Source: Oxyruncus cristatus (lineage: Eukaryota > Chordata > Aves > Passeriformes > Cotingidae). From it: a stretch of 64,000 nucleotides of DNA. The notes below the pieces were generated by a model that searched no databases, was not told the origin of the DNA, and saw nothing but the letters and a program-made list of their open reading frames with translations. Shown here piece after piece: positions 1-11,525 of the stretch (position 1 is the first letter of the stretch; each line of letters begins with the position of its first letter). The position numbers and the translations under genes are program-made. The stretch is taken from NCBI GenBank assembly GCA_013399855.1, contig VXAY01004973.1, positions 1 to 64,000 of the forward strand. The letters run 5' to 3'.

Positions 1-1118
1 CAAAAAAAGCCCTTACCAGTTGTCTCTCTTGTGCAATCGGTTGGTGCAGAAGTAACAACCCTACGAGCAGCTTCTGTGAAATGCCATCACACCCCGTTTC
101 GTCACCTAAATCTCTCTCCATTACTTTGTTGTTCAAGCATGAGCTTTATAATCTGCTTTAGGTAGGTGCCGTGGAGAATCTATTCTTTGATATTTTATGG
201 AATTCACAATCCAAAATCCCCCTGTCCAACTGCCCACCATCAGGGTTAAGGCCACAATAAAGGCATGTATCCTTCCATGTAAAGAAGGATGTGATACAAA
301 GAAAAACCTCCAGCATAAACATTAAATTGGTATTAGATTTGTCTGTCAAGGGTGTATTTGTACGCCCATTCTCACTGTCCCGTATTAGTTTCTGAAAGTG
401 AACTGGATCATAGCAAAGAGCTGCATTTGACTCCTGATCCAATGCACAGACCTGCAGGCTCAGTCCAGCTGTGTTCCTTCATGCCTCTACCTTCAGCCTT
501 CTGCCAAAGTTCTTGGTATTCCTAGGCTCAAACCCCACAGCCGTGGCCAATCTCTGGATTTCTTTTCCAGCCCTGGCTATAGATGTTATATGTCCCTCCT
601 CCCAGCTAGTTGCTCTCACACGTCTTTCCCCACCTTCATAAGACAGCCAGACCTCTTCAAACTGGGGATGTGTCCAGAGGCTCGGGCAGCTCTTACCTGT
701 CAATATCGCCCTCTTTCCAGATGATGGCTGGTACTTCTCTGACTCCTTAAACTCACTCTTTACTGGTCATCTGAGTAACTCACTGCCTCGAGGATCCCAT
801 GTTCAAACCTTCTTCCCTGCAAATGCAAGAGAGGGTTAGAACAGCTCCCAGCACAACCAACCTGTGCTAATCATAGGGCATTGTTGCAGCACATCCCAGT
901 GCACTCCCCAGGGCTCTCCGAGTGTCCAAGGTAGGACAGCCATCATGACTGGAGAAGGACCTCAGAGATCAGGGTCAAAGGACTTCATAACTGCTGCTTC
1001 AGGCCTCTGCAACACATCTGGCCAAAGGCCCAGAGCCATCCTACCCATATGTAGCTGAGCTGCCAGCAAGGCTGCTAAGAGCTGAGTTACTTTTGATCTC
1101 TGTGTCTACAGAAATGTT
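1..1118. other. Non-coding, nothing recognised
   Basis: The sequence is unique-looking. The open frames here are short and show no domain or splice structure. No repeat family recognised. Confidence 0.6.
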
Positions 1119-1310
1119 ATAGAATCATAGAGTCATTAAGGTTAGAAAAGACCTCCAAGATCATCGAGTCCAACTTCTGGCTGAACGCTTCCTTGTCAAG
1201 TAGATCATAGCACTCAGTGCTGCGTTCAGTCATTTCTTGAACGCTTCCTTTTCTTGAAGATGCTTTGGTTAGGCAGGAAGAATTGACTCCACCAGCAGCA
1301 CCAGTTCCCC
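1119..1310 (-). mobile_element. CR1 LINE 3' fragment (minus orientation)
   Basis: The plus strand reads ATAGAATCATAGAGTCATTA followed by the characteristic block about pairing a gttrgaaaagacctc motif with tcatcgagtccaac. That is the reverse complement of a CR1 3' end with its ATTCTATG-type terminal repeat. Similarity continues through a 'gatcatagcactcagtgctgc' region and fades near a 'gactccacca' motif around 1290. It is heavily 5'-truncated and carries no ORF. Confidence 0.85.
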
Positions 1311-4300
1311 TTCTCCCCTGCCTTAATCCAGGAAGAAGATAGAACTACCTCCAGTGGCTTCACCTCCATCGCAAAAATCACAAAAACCTCCTCTGTTGGA
1401 ATGATTTGTTCTCAGGTTTGAGATTGTTCTTACCTGAGAGATCAGCCTCTTTCCAAAAGTGTGTCCACTCCACTAGGATGTTTAATTACTTCTTTTCTGC
1501 CTGGAACATAGTAAATGCTCTTTCTTTCTCAGCAAATCCTGTTCTTGGAAATGCTCTGATTTTTTTTAATTATTTTTTTTTTTTAAATCTGTGTCACATT
1601 CTCTAGCCTCTGGAATAGGTGATAGGCACTGTTTTTTCAAGAAGCACTGAACATGATGGGAATGTCCTGTATGACACCTCCATCGTGTATCCTTGTCATA
1701 TTATTGTTGTTTTTCAACATGAGCTTTATGCACCCAACCCATTGGGTTGAAGAAAGAAGGAGAGAGAGGACCTCAGAGTCTGTGAAAGACTCAAGAGTTC
1801 TGCTCCTTGGTGGTGGCATCAGAACCAACAAAGAGATACTTCCCTGCCATTCATGAGCACAAAGCTCAGCATAGCTTTAGCTACCTGTAATTTGAAAGAA
1901 ATCATTAGCTTGATTACCAGAGATCCTAATATTTTTATTGCAAATCCCACATGCAGGAAGTTTTCTGAGGGCAGCAAGGCTCAAGAAAGGTGTGAGGAAG
2001 CTATATGGAGGATGGCCTTTAGAAAGATTCCTTAAGGACAAAGTAAGGCAGAGAGAGCATGTGGTGTGGCCAGGTTTGAGATGGAAGCAGGAGGGGCAGC
2101 AAGGAGCCTGGCATCAGCATCTCTCTGAAACTTCTGAGACATATCCCCTGCAGGGAACCCAGAGCTTCACACTAGCACAATGGACTCCTGTGGCACAAAT
2201 GGGAAGAAAGCCTGGCAGGTGTTAAGTGCAATCCCCATGTGAGGTTCCTCCCATCCCTTGCCAGACAGTCTTTTCCAGCTGCCATGTCCCTTTGCCTGAG
2301 CAGTGGAACAAAGCCGCTTACACTCTCACCAGTAGAGAATTAGCAGTTCCTCTACTTGCCCTCTGTCCAGAGCATCTACAGAGCCCTTTCTGAATTTCCA
2401 CTGAAAATAATAATGCATTTTGTTCTGCTTCACAAGGCCCACTGCTCACCTGCCTGCATCTCTTTCAGACTCCACTGGTTCCTCTTTTCTTTCACCAGCA
2501 TAATCATTTTATGCTCTCATCTTTTCCTTACATTATTTGGGTGATTGTGGACACATTTTTATTGCTGAGATTTACAAAAGAACTCAGTCAACCCTTGTAC
2601 AGTAGAGCTGATCCTGCTCTAGAAGTGGGAAGCAATGACTGTGTGAGTTGGTCCCCACACCACACACGTGGCTCTAGAGATGCAGCCGATCAGTCTCAAA
2701 CCTGGGGTTCCTTGAGCCCCACACGTCAGAGCCCAGGGCTGGTGTGCACAGTGCTACACACACCCCGGGCAGGGCTGGGAGGGAGTTTGTTCTGGTGCAT
2801 TGCTTCCTCTGCGAAGTTTGATGTCCTTATACAAAATCAGCATACAGTAAACCCAATCTTTTCGAACCAAGGAGGAAACAAATGCCCTCTGAAGGACCAT
2901 GACAGAACTGAGTAAAATTACGAGATTCCCCGAGGCATCAGTTCCCCGTGCCTGGAGACCAGTTGAGCAGTGAAACTCCCTCTGGAGGCTGCTAATGCCT
3001 TCCTCTGCTCTTTGAAAACGAGGAGAGAGGCAGGCTCGCTCTTTCTTCCTTTTCCTCTTTATTCATTCACCAGCATCTGCATTGCGTGCTGACACAGCCA
3101 GCGCTATCCCTGAGCATTCACGGGAAGGCGGGAGGAGCTGCAGCCAAACCCGCGGTCTCAGCAGAGGCTGCATTCACAGCCTCGCGTGAATGCTGCCGTC
3201 GGGCAGGAGCTGATGTAAAGAGCTGCCAGAGGAAACCCTTTTTCTTGGCAGAGCAATCTCTAACGCTGCCATAAATTTAAGAAGTGAGTCTGCATATATT
3301 GTAACATATATTGTAATCTGCTAATAATATGGATAAGGTACATTATACGAGCACATGCAATAGATATCACACAGAGAGATGTTGCTAACACAAAAGATGA
3401 TAAAGTGTGTCATACGTACCTAATTACTAGTCATTACTGCAGACAAAGCTTTTTTTACCTATGCCTTTTTCTTCAGCGTTCACTTACTACGCCTTAGGGT
3501 TCCCAATTTTCCCAATCCTAATCCTAAATGTAATCTTTAACCTTCCTTTTAACCCTCCAAAATTGCTGCCCCGAATGCCTCCTGTGATGCTGTTACTTAT
3601 TCACAGTTAAAGACAGCATTATTTCATCAGCCCATCTACCTCTTTCTCTCCTGATTCTCTCTATTCATAGGCAGCTTTGCTTCTTTCCTTTTTCTGTTCA
3701 CCTGGAATAGTCCATAATGGCTCCCCCACGGATCCTCACTACCCACCTGTCTTGGTCCAAGCAGGACAGTTGGAATCAGGTGCCTTGCTGAGACCAGGGA
3801 CTGGTGGTTTTCCTGAGCTGAACTGTGCACAAGGTAGGTAGAGGTTTCATCAATTTTTGCCTTTTTTTTCCTCCTCTGCTCCTCCAAGACCAGTCCTATA
3901 AAAAAGGAGAGAGGCCTAAGCACAGATACCTTCGAAACCACACCAGATCCTACACCTCAGCAACCAAACATCCCTTCAAACAGACACAATAGAATGAAAG
4001 AAAGAGAATGAAAAACAAGTAGCAGTTACCAGAACTGGGCTACAGAGAGTGGCCAGCAAGACAGGAATTCCATTTGCCAAGTAGGAACTTAAACTGATCG
4101 GCTTCTAGTACCCTGGAATAAATCGTGACACCAATTTGACTTAAAAGCTGACATTATTTTCAAAGCCATTTTCCCCAGCTGCTAGAAAATACAGCCACAG
4201 TCAAAAGCTACAGGAAAGCATATCAAATTTCAAGCAACTGAACTGCAGCCAGGTTCCCATGATGGCACCTGGTATTGGCCACATCAGAACAAAGTGATGG

Positions 4301-4895
4301 CACTGAGTGCTACCAGCCCGAGTCACACGGCAAAGATGCTTCTTGAGTTGGATCTTTGTAGCACCAGCCATGCCCGGCCCAAGTCCCTATTGCCCTGAGG
4401 CTGAATCTGTAACTCAGCCTTCTGCAGACAAAAAAAAAATAAATCTGGGTGTCTCAGCACCAACTCAGACCATTTGTGCCTGGGCAGGGACTGATGATGG
4501 AGTCTGCAGAAAGCAGCCAGTGGAACAGACCCAAGCGTATGCGAAGGCCATGTGGACAGACCAAACCCTCCTGGACCAAGCACTGGGCACTGTTACACTC
4601 TCCCAGCTCCCACTGATGGGGAGGTTACATGAACCTGACAACGAGAGATGGATTAGGATTTGGGGGCTGGTATTGGACTTCTGAAAGGCTATTTCTGACA
4701 GCCCCTGTCTAACCCATTGAAAGACCATCAGCTTGTGTAACAGAGACAGAGTTGAGACAAGTCCCATGATGCACAGATACTGTTTGATGGCCATAATATC
4801 ATGTTTTCCTTGCAAAAACTCAGTTTCAGGAATCAGGAAAAAAGCAAGAGAATGGTTATTACAATATCACTGTATCAGACAGAACAGATAAAATT
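1311..4895. other. Non-coding between two CR1 fragments
   Basis: This holds the small CpG cluster at 3083-3200. The rest is mixed unique sequence with short chance frames (largest about 134 codons). No gene, RNA or transposon recognised. Confidence 0.6.
3083..3200. promoter_or_regulatory. Small CpG cluster with a 10-bp inverted repeat
   Basis: About ten CpGs fall within 120 bases, which is dense for this region but too short for a CpG island. The arms agcattcacg (3113-3122) and cgtgaatgct (3185-3194) are perfect inverted copies 62 bases apart. No gene adjoins. The function is unknown. Confidence 0.35.
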
Positions 4896-5210
4896 ACCTG
4901 AAAGGAGGTTGTAGCCAGGTGTGGGTCGGTCTCTTCTCCCAGGTAACAAATGACAAAAGGAAAACGCCTCAAGTTGCATCAGGAGAGGTTTAGATTGGAT
5001 ATTCAGGGAAAAATTCTTCACCAAAAGGATTGTCAAGCCCTAGCAGAGGCTGCCCAGGGCAGTGGTGGAGTCACCATCCCTGAAAGGATTTAAAAACCAA
5101 GTGGATCTGGCACTCAGGGACACAGTTTAGTGGCAGCCCTGGCATTACAGGGCTAATAGAGGGACTTGATGATTGTAGGGGTCTTTTCTGAGCTACATGA
5201 TTCTGTGATT
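4896..5210 (+). mobile_element. CR1 LINE 3' end (plus orientation)
   Basis: It begins with acctgaaaggaggttgtagc, runs through ggtctcttctcccaggtaac, a 'ggtttagattggatatt' block and 'ctgcccagggcagtggtgga', and ends in the terminal repeat tgattctgtgatt. It is homologous to the copy at 37351-37684 but more diverged. Only the 3' UTR-like part is present and there is no reverse transcriptase frame. Confidence 0.9.
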
Positions 5211-8200
5211 GGGAAATAATAAGACAAACCATCGTGCTACATGAAGTCTGCCCAGAACGGAGGGAACACTTTGGCTATCTCCTCTGCATCAGGTTGTAGC
5301 GAACACAAAAGGGCAGCAGTTTCTAGCAGAGCTCTGGAAGAGATGTTAATGTCTCCCAGCAAGGCAGACACAGCTCCACCAAAGCATCCCTGATGGCCAC
5401 ACACACAGGGGCAAGTGTATTAGAGCCAAAGAAAGACTCAAGCTTGGCAATGTCTGAAACAGCCTCTCCAGAAGCTGAGACACCCAGCCTTTTTCTGGAC
5501 ACCAAACTGCAAGGAAGTGGAAGCACAGAGAGTCGACATGACCTCAAACAGCAGCTAGCATTAAAGCTTCTTTTACGTATATCTACACAAATGTAAGAGC
5601 AGAGGAGCTTTCTAGGTTGCTGTCCCTTCAGTCAGTGGTACATTCCTGATAACCCTCCTAAAATTGGCATTCTTTTGCCAGTCTATGTCTGGGAGGCACA
5701 GCAACCCTAGCTGAGCGAGCAGCTCCTCGGGGAGGCAGTGGGGTCCGTGTCCCACAGGGGTAAACACAGCAAGCATCTCTATTAGTGACTCTGCAGCCTT
5801 CTGGTGTCACGCTGTCATGGCAGGGAAACCTGTCAGAACAACCAGGGCTGTAATTAAAATGTCGTCTGCACGGGTGGGGGGAAATGTACTCACAGACGGA
5901 GAACGTGGAAAAATCCGATGTGAGCAGAAGCTAATGGAAGGAAACAAGATGGTTTTAACAGCAGCAGCCACTGGGTGGTAGAGTCTGCTACCAAGAGAGG
6001 TGGCCAAGGAGGCGCTGCTGCCAGGGGCCACGATTGTCTTTGTAGAGTAGCCACTGCTAATGCAGGGATGCCCTAAAAATCCCAGGGTCAGCTACCCCAC
6101 AATGGTCCCCTTGGCCCCACTCTCAGAGTTCACATCAAATCAAAGCAGAAAGAGTGTGTCCTTGGTGATACTGAACCACCCAATTACACTGATGCAAGAT
6201 GGGTAACAGGAAAATCAGCTCCAAGATCAATATTTCTATTAATTTACAAGCATAACAAGGTTAGAGGGGTGAACAGAGTAAATAATTAACTCATTTACAG
6301 GTGGTTTTTTTTCTTCATTTTTACCAGAAAGAGTCGTTTTATTCTCCTGGGCTATTAGCTATGCAGTTGACATTAATCACAACTACAGCAATTATTTGAA
6401 GTATTTGATTAATCAATCCAGAGAAAAAACAGAGCTAGGCCAAACTAGCCTTGCTGCACAGCCCTGTTGGTTAATCAGTCAATACACAGGTGCTGGCTTT
6501 CAGAAAGGTGACATGTTTCCTGCTGGGTATAACAAGTCATCTGGCTGGCTGGATACAGCAGCAAGATGGATATAACCTTTCAGATGGGGAAGATGCAGAC
6601 CATGATGCTTCCCAGCTGAATTAAAGAGTATTTATTAGTGCCAGACCTGCTGAATTGGGATTCTCAGCACTTGTGGCCCTCCAGCTACTAAAGCACAAAT
6701 ACAATCAAATGCTTGCCTGGACCTGATGGTACACATAAAAAATACCATTACAGAGCAGTGTGTGCCAGCCAACACTGGCACTGGGCTAAAACTCCTTATT
6801 CTTCCCCTCTCTCTATAATGTTACAAGTTATTTCAGTCACAGAAGAATTATGAGCATAGAAGGTGGGTTGAACATTATTATTATTAAAAAATTAGGTTGG
6901 AAAAGCTCAGATGTATGGGGAGGGGGTGTTCTTGCTATCTTTCCTTCTAATAATCATGCTGTAGTGGAATTCCAGTTTACAACTCCTGCTCCTGACAGCA
7001 GTGATCTTCAAACTTAATTGGACAAAACTGCAGACTCTTGGAAAACCACCCAAATCAAAATTTCAGCACTTTTTTGACAATTCTCACACATACCAGTAGA
7101 CAGCTGGTAATGTGCTGTTTTAAAGTACATTCTCATCTGGCTTTGCTCTGGATTAGCCTGCTGCTTTCAAAAATGTAAATGTTAACTCCCAGAACAAACT
7201 TTGCTTGATGATGTTAAGCTTATGTGTAAACTGAAATGCAGCAGACTTTCATTACAAGAACTCAACCATTTAAAAAGATGAAAATTACAAGATGGGGCAC
7301 ATTTTTTAAACAAATATTGGAACATGCAACCTGTATTTTTTTATTATGTTTCCTCATCTAACACTTCTACTGCTGCATATAAATTAAACTAATGTTTCTT
7401 TAACACAAAAACTGTAACACATCAAAAATCTTTCAGACTGCCACAACTCCTGCAGGGAATCAGCCTCATGGTTATGGCAAAGCAAAGTTCTGATGTGTGG
7501 CAGTGCTGATTGCACTCTCTTCTGAGCACCACCCAGGTGAAAAGCAGGCTCTCCTCTCTGCACTCAGGGCACCAGAGTGCCACATTCCCAAAGCTTTTGT
7601 ACACAGACCCTCCACACACAAAGCCAGGAGATTCCATTCCAGTGTAGAGGACACGCTGCAGCAGGAGAGGCAGGGCCTAGAATAAGGCACCACTTACATG
7701 CTTTTGGTAAGATCAACCACTCCAAGTTTTTTCGTCTGCTCCTCAAGCAGCATATTTCTTACATCTGGCTTCCAAATACTGTAATAGTGAAGAACGTCCC
7801 ATTTTGATTTAAATGAATGCATTTATTTCCAAATGGGAGACCGTAAGTTAAACAAACACATTTCTCTCTTTGCACATGAAAGCATTGTTTTGTCACAGAT
7901 GTACAGTATAATACATTTATTTTCTCAATTGTTTTGTATTTGTAAGGCACTGCCAGTTATTTGGATGGGTTTGTAAGGATGAAGCAAATTGCTCTGTGGG
8001 GCTCTATTCAGGGAACATAATATTCCCACAAAAGCACCATAATTCTGCATGCAGCAACACAAACTGCCACGACATTGCAGCAGCTGGCAGGGTGGATAGA
8101 GTTAGCATTATCAGAACCGGCATGACAACTCCACTCCAAAACCCCTTTACATGCATAAATTAATGATGAATGTGCATTGATTAGCCCCCACCCAGACTCC

Positions 8201-10504
8201 AAGGAACCCTGCCTTCCCTGCAATATAACTTGGAACCTCACCACAGTTAGTTTGTCCATCCCCAAGGCCTGGGGAGCACTTCAGCTTGTGCTTGAATTGC
8301 GCTGGCCTTGCCCAAATCCCTTGAGCCCCACTTGAATACATTCACTGGGAAGATTAGGGACTGTGGAACAGCCCCCGAGCCACGGGGAACAACCAAGAAC
8401 ACAGAATATCATCAGCCACATGCCAGGAGGTACATTTTGGGAGGTTTCCCACACACAAAGTGGAGAGGAAGAAGATCCTGCCAGGGATCCTGTCTATGTT
8501 TGAGAAGTTAAATATAAATTCAGCTGCACCTGTCCTTCTGACCAACTGCCTCTCTTCTCCAGGTAAAAACAAGCTGTCACAGAAACACTTCACAAGACTG
8601 TGTTTTTTGTCACAACTATAACAAGCTGGAAATATGCACAGGCTCAGTGGACACCACTGTCCCCAGACTCTCGGGGTTATTTGCCAGCTTCCTTCACAGC
8701 TCTGTCTAACCAGTTCCTGCCTGGCACACTCTGGCTTCCTGAAACTTGACCACAAAGGTCTTCCTATCCATTTCTAAATCCTTCTGGTTACACAAGAAAG
8801 GGTTTAAAAAAAAAAAAAGAAAATAAGTGTTCTTAATGCAGGCTGATTAACCCACGTTAGCTAACTCAGGTTAAAGTAGTGAAGACTGCTCTAGAAGCAG
8901 TGAAGGCAGCTTGTCCTGGAGGCTCAAGCAGAACATAATGAGGTGATTCACGTTTTAAAACAGCTTGGCTTGTGTGATATTGAATCTGAGTGCAATGCCT
9001 TTAGCATGCATAGGTAGATAGGTAGGCTTGTACTGAGTATATAAGACAATAATAATGATACAGAGGCAGAGTGAATAACTAGATCTGATAGGAAAGCCTC
9101 CTGTTCCACTGCTGCCTCTCTAAAATATCCCTGCAGTTTCCTGTCAGGTGACTTGACCTTTCAATACACGTCTTCACTTTGTGATTAGTTTCTGTGGGTC
9201 ATCTATGGACCTGCTTAAGCCAGGCTACACCTTGCATACTAATAACTCCTCTCAGCCTAGGAATATGCTTTTGGGTGCTGCTTCTGTTACCATACACAAA
9301 CTCAGCTTGAGAAAACCTTGCACAGCCTGGTTTATATGAGCAGGTGCACTGAAATTCAGCAAGAGAGGAAAATCTGTGTCAGCAGCAATATCAAGAGAGG
9401 AGCAGTGCAAGGGGGCCTTAAAGAAACAACCACCCCTTGCTGTATATGCATTGTCTCTACAGACATGAGAGCTGGAACTTCCACGAATAAGTCTAACAGG
9501 GATTGAGACACTAACTTTAAGATCTTAGTCTCTAATGGAATCCTTTTTCCAGCTATAGAGAAGTTGTTTGGGATCCCACGGCTCCTCTAAGCCCATCTTT
9601 CCACCACCTCTTTGCATGCAGCATCATTAGCAGCTTGTCTTCACGCAGTAACAGCTCATGACCTCAGAAAATTTACTACTTATAGCACTAACAGATAAAA
9701 ATAAAAACAATGCAGAAGGGAATTTGGGCAGAAACGAAATCTCAGCTTTGCAGATTTTTTTGCAGGATCGTTTTAGTTTTGATCAGTCAGCTCTACTGTG
9801 GAAGGCAGGAAAGAGCTGACTCAGTGAACACACTAAGTGGTGATTACACACAGCAACCTAACGATGGCAAGATGATGTTGTGGTAACTTGTGTACAACTG
9901 CTGAGCATCACTGGGAGAGACAAAAGAATAAGGAAGAGCCCTGCAATATATTGCTGTGCTTCCTAATAGACCAGTAAAATTCCTGTAGGCAGAGTCCTGA
10001 GGGAGGTCTTGAACCTTTGCTGGAGCTGGTGGCTGGCAGAAAAAGGTAGTGTCAGCCGAGTTATCTAAGCTCTTTGCAAAGGTGAGCCAGACCATTATCC
10101 TTGTTTTGCACATCTCCCTGTGATTAGCCCAAAGTGACTTAACCAAAATGAGCCACCTCCCAAGATGTCCAGCCCATCTTTTCTGATTCCCAGGCTGTCA
10201 TTCATCAAGCTACAACAACAGATCCCTGAAGACTACAGTCTCTGACCATTGCAAGGGCAGTGAGCAGATCCCATAAAGAGCATGAGAGCTGGGAAGATTT
10301 TCCTGATGCTGGCTGTTACCTGAGAAAATTCTAGAGAGGCTGTTCTCACAAACAGGACAGGAAGGTAGTGCTGTTGCACAGCCACAGCATGGGTGGGTTG
10401 ATCTCACTGCCAGCCACAGCAAAGAGAATAATTACACAGAAATAACTCCAATAGGAGAAGCAGATAATCTGTGCATTTGCTAGCAAGGTGGATGAGGGTG
10501 TTGC
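5211..10504. other. Non-coding; contains an AT-rich block with TAAT-type motifs
   Basis: The block at about 6290-6490 is AT-rich with several TTAATCA/ATTAAT/GATTAAT cores, the look of an enhancer with homeodomain sites, though conservation cannot be judged here. A T/A-rich stretch at 7800-7950 resembles 3' UTR sequence but has no attached gene. No coding exon recognised. Confidence 0.5.
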
Positions 10505-10710
10505 AGAATCTTAGAACGGTTTGGGTTGGAAGAGACCTCAAAGACTTTCCAAACGTCTGCCATGGGCAAGGACACCTTCCACCAGATAAGGTTGCTCCAT
10601 GCCCTGTCCAACCTGGCCTTGAACACTTCCAGGGATGGAGCATCCACAGCTTCAGAGTCTGTGAGACTCCCATGCCAGGGTCTCACCACCCCCACAGCAC
10701 AAGAATCAGG
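10505..10710 (-). mobile_element. CR1 LINE 3' fragment (minus orientation)
   Basis: The plus strand shows agaatcttagaacggtttgg, then a ggttggaagagacctcaaag block, tgccatgggcaaggacacct, and 'aacctggccttgaacacttc'. These are hallmark blocks of a reversed CR1 tail of a different subfamily from the 4.9- and 37-kb copies. The fragment fades around a 'tctcaccacccccacag' motif. Confidence 0.88.
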
Positions 10711-10965
10711 CCAATTAAAGGTGTTTACCAATTCAATTACACTTAGACACTGAGGAGTAACAGAGAAGAGGCAGATAGTGTGGTTGGATGACCTGCACAA
10801 GAGCAGGTCAAATAGGTTTAAAAGAAGTTTTGAAGTATGAAGTTCTCAGCATAAGGCAGCAGTTGCAATGAAATACACCAATATCACATGGCAATCAATA
10901 CAGACCGAAACTGTGTCAGTTTTACCAAACACCTCCCCATTTCCAAGTGGATTATTAAGAAATGG

Positions 10966-10986
10966 AAAAAAAAAAAAAAAAAAAAA
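10966..10986. repeat. A21 homopolymer
   Basis: Twenty-one consecutive A residues about 250 bases from a CR1 fragment and just left of the CpG island. No processed transcript precedes it that I can recognise. Confidence 0.85.
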
Positions 10987-11090
10987 GGTGGAACTGTTCA
11001 CTGCAGTTCACACAGCTGGCACTGTCTAGAGCTGAAGTCATTACATGACTTCATGTCTGAAAGGAACGACTGGAAAAGAAAACAGATCCC

Positions 11091-11525
11091 TGAGCTCGGG
11101 GCTCGGCCGCCGCCTCCCCAGGTGACCGCGAGGGGTCTCCCTCGCTCAATCCCACCGCGGGGAATCTTCTTCCCTTCACGATGTTCTGTCATCCCAATTC
11201 ATCCCAATTCATCCCTGACCCCGCCCCATGATACCTACCGAGCACCGGGCCACGGACTAATGACAGCTCGTCACCAGGCTGAAACCGAGGGGTTGATGAC
11301 ATGTCTCTGGGGGTTTACGGGCATGTGATCCCACACGCAACCATTCACGGTGAGCAGAACTGACAGAGCCACGGCGACCAATCCACAATCCGTCTGCACG
11401 GTCACAACATCTGCACCTGCCTGAGACGGGCACAAATGGGCTGAACACATTGTCGCTTCTCAGAGGCCGCGAGCACCAGTGTGGCACCAGATTTCATGGC
11501 ATGGATTCCGAGCCTCGTGAGTCCA
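11091..11525. promoter_or_regulatory. Isolated CpG island
   Basis: By hand count there are about 28 CpG dinucleotides in 11101-11520, with about 59% G+C. That gives an observed/expected ratio near 0.75-0.8, against strong CpG depletion nearly everywhere else. The densest part is 11095-11160. A 10-bp unit (atcccaattc) is repeated 2.5 times at 11191-11215. No recognised coding exon adjoins it. It may be the promoter of an unannotated noncoding transcript, a distal alternative promoter, or an orphan island. Confidence 0.6.

Noticed and set aside
5940..6050. Possible further CR1 remnant (ctaccaagagaggtggccaa)
   Set aside because: Only a short resemblance to the CR1 'agaggtggtggagt' block; flanking sequence does not follow.
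7800..7980. Possible 3' UTR end on the minus strand (AATAAA-containing, AT-rich)
   Set aside because: No coding exon with splice sites can be attached to it; AATAAA is common in AT-rich DNA.
8354..8755. 133-codon open frame on the minus strand
   Set aside because: No recognisable domain, no transposon similarity I could confirm, and chance length.
10966..10986. A21 run as the tail of a processed pseudogene or SINE
   Set aside because: The upstream sequence resembles no gene or SINE, and no target-site duplication was found.
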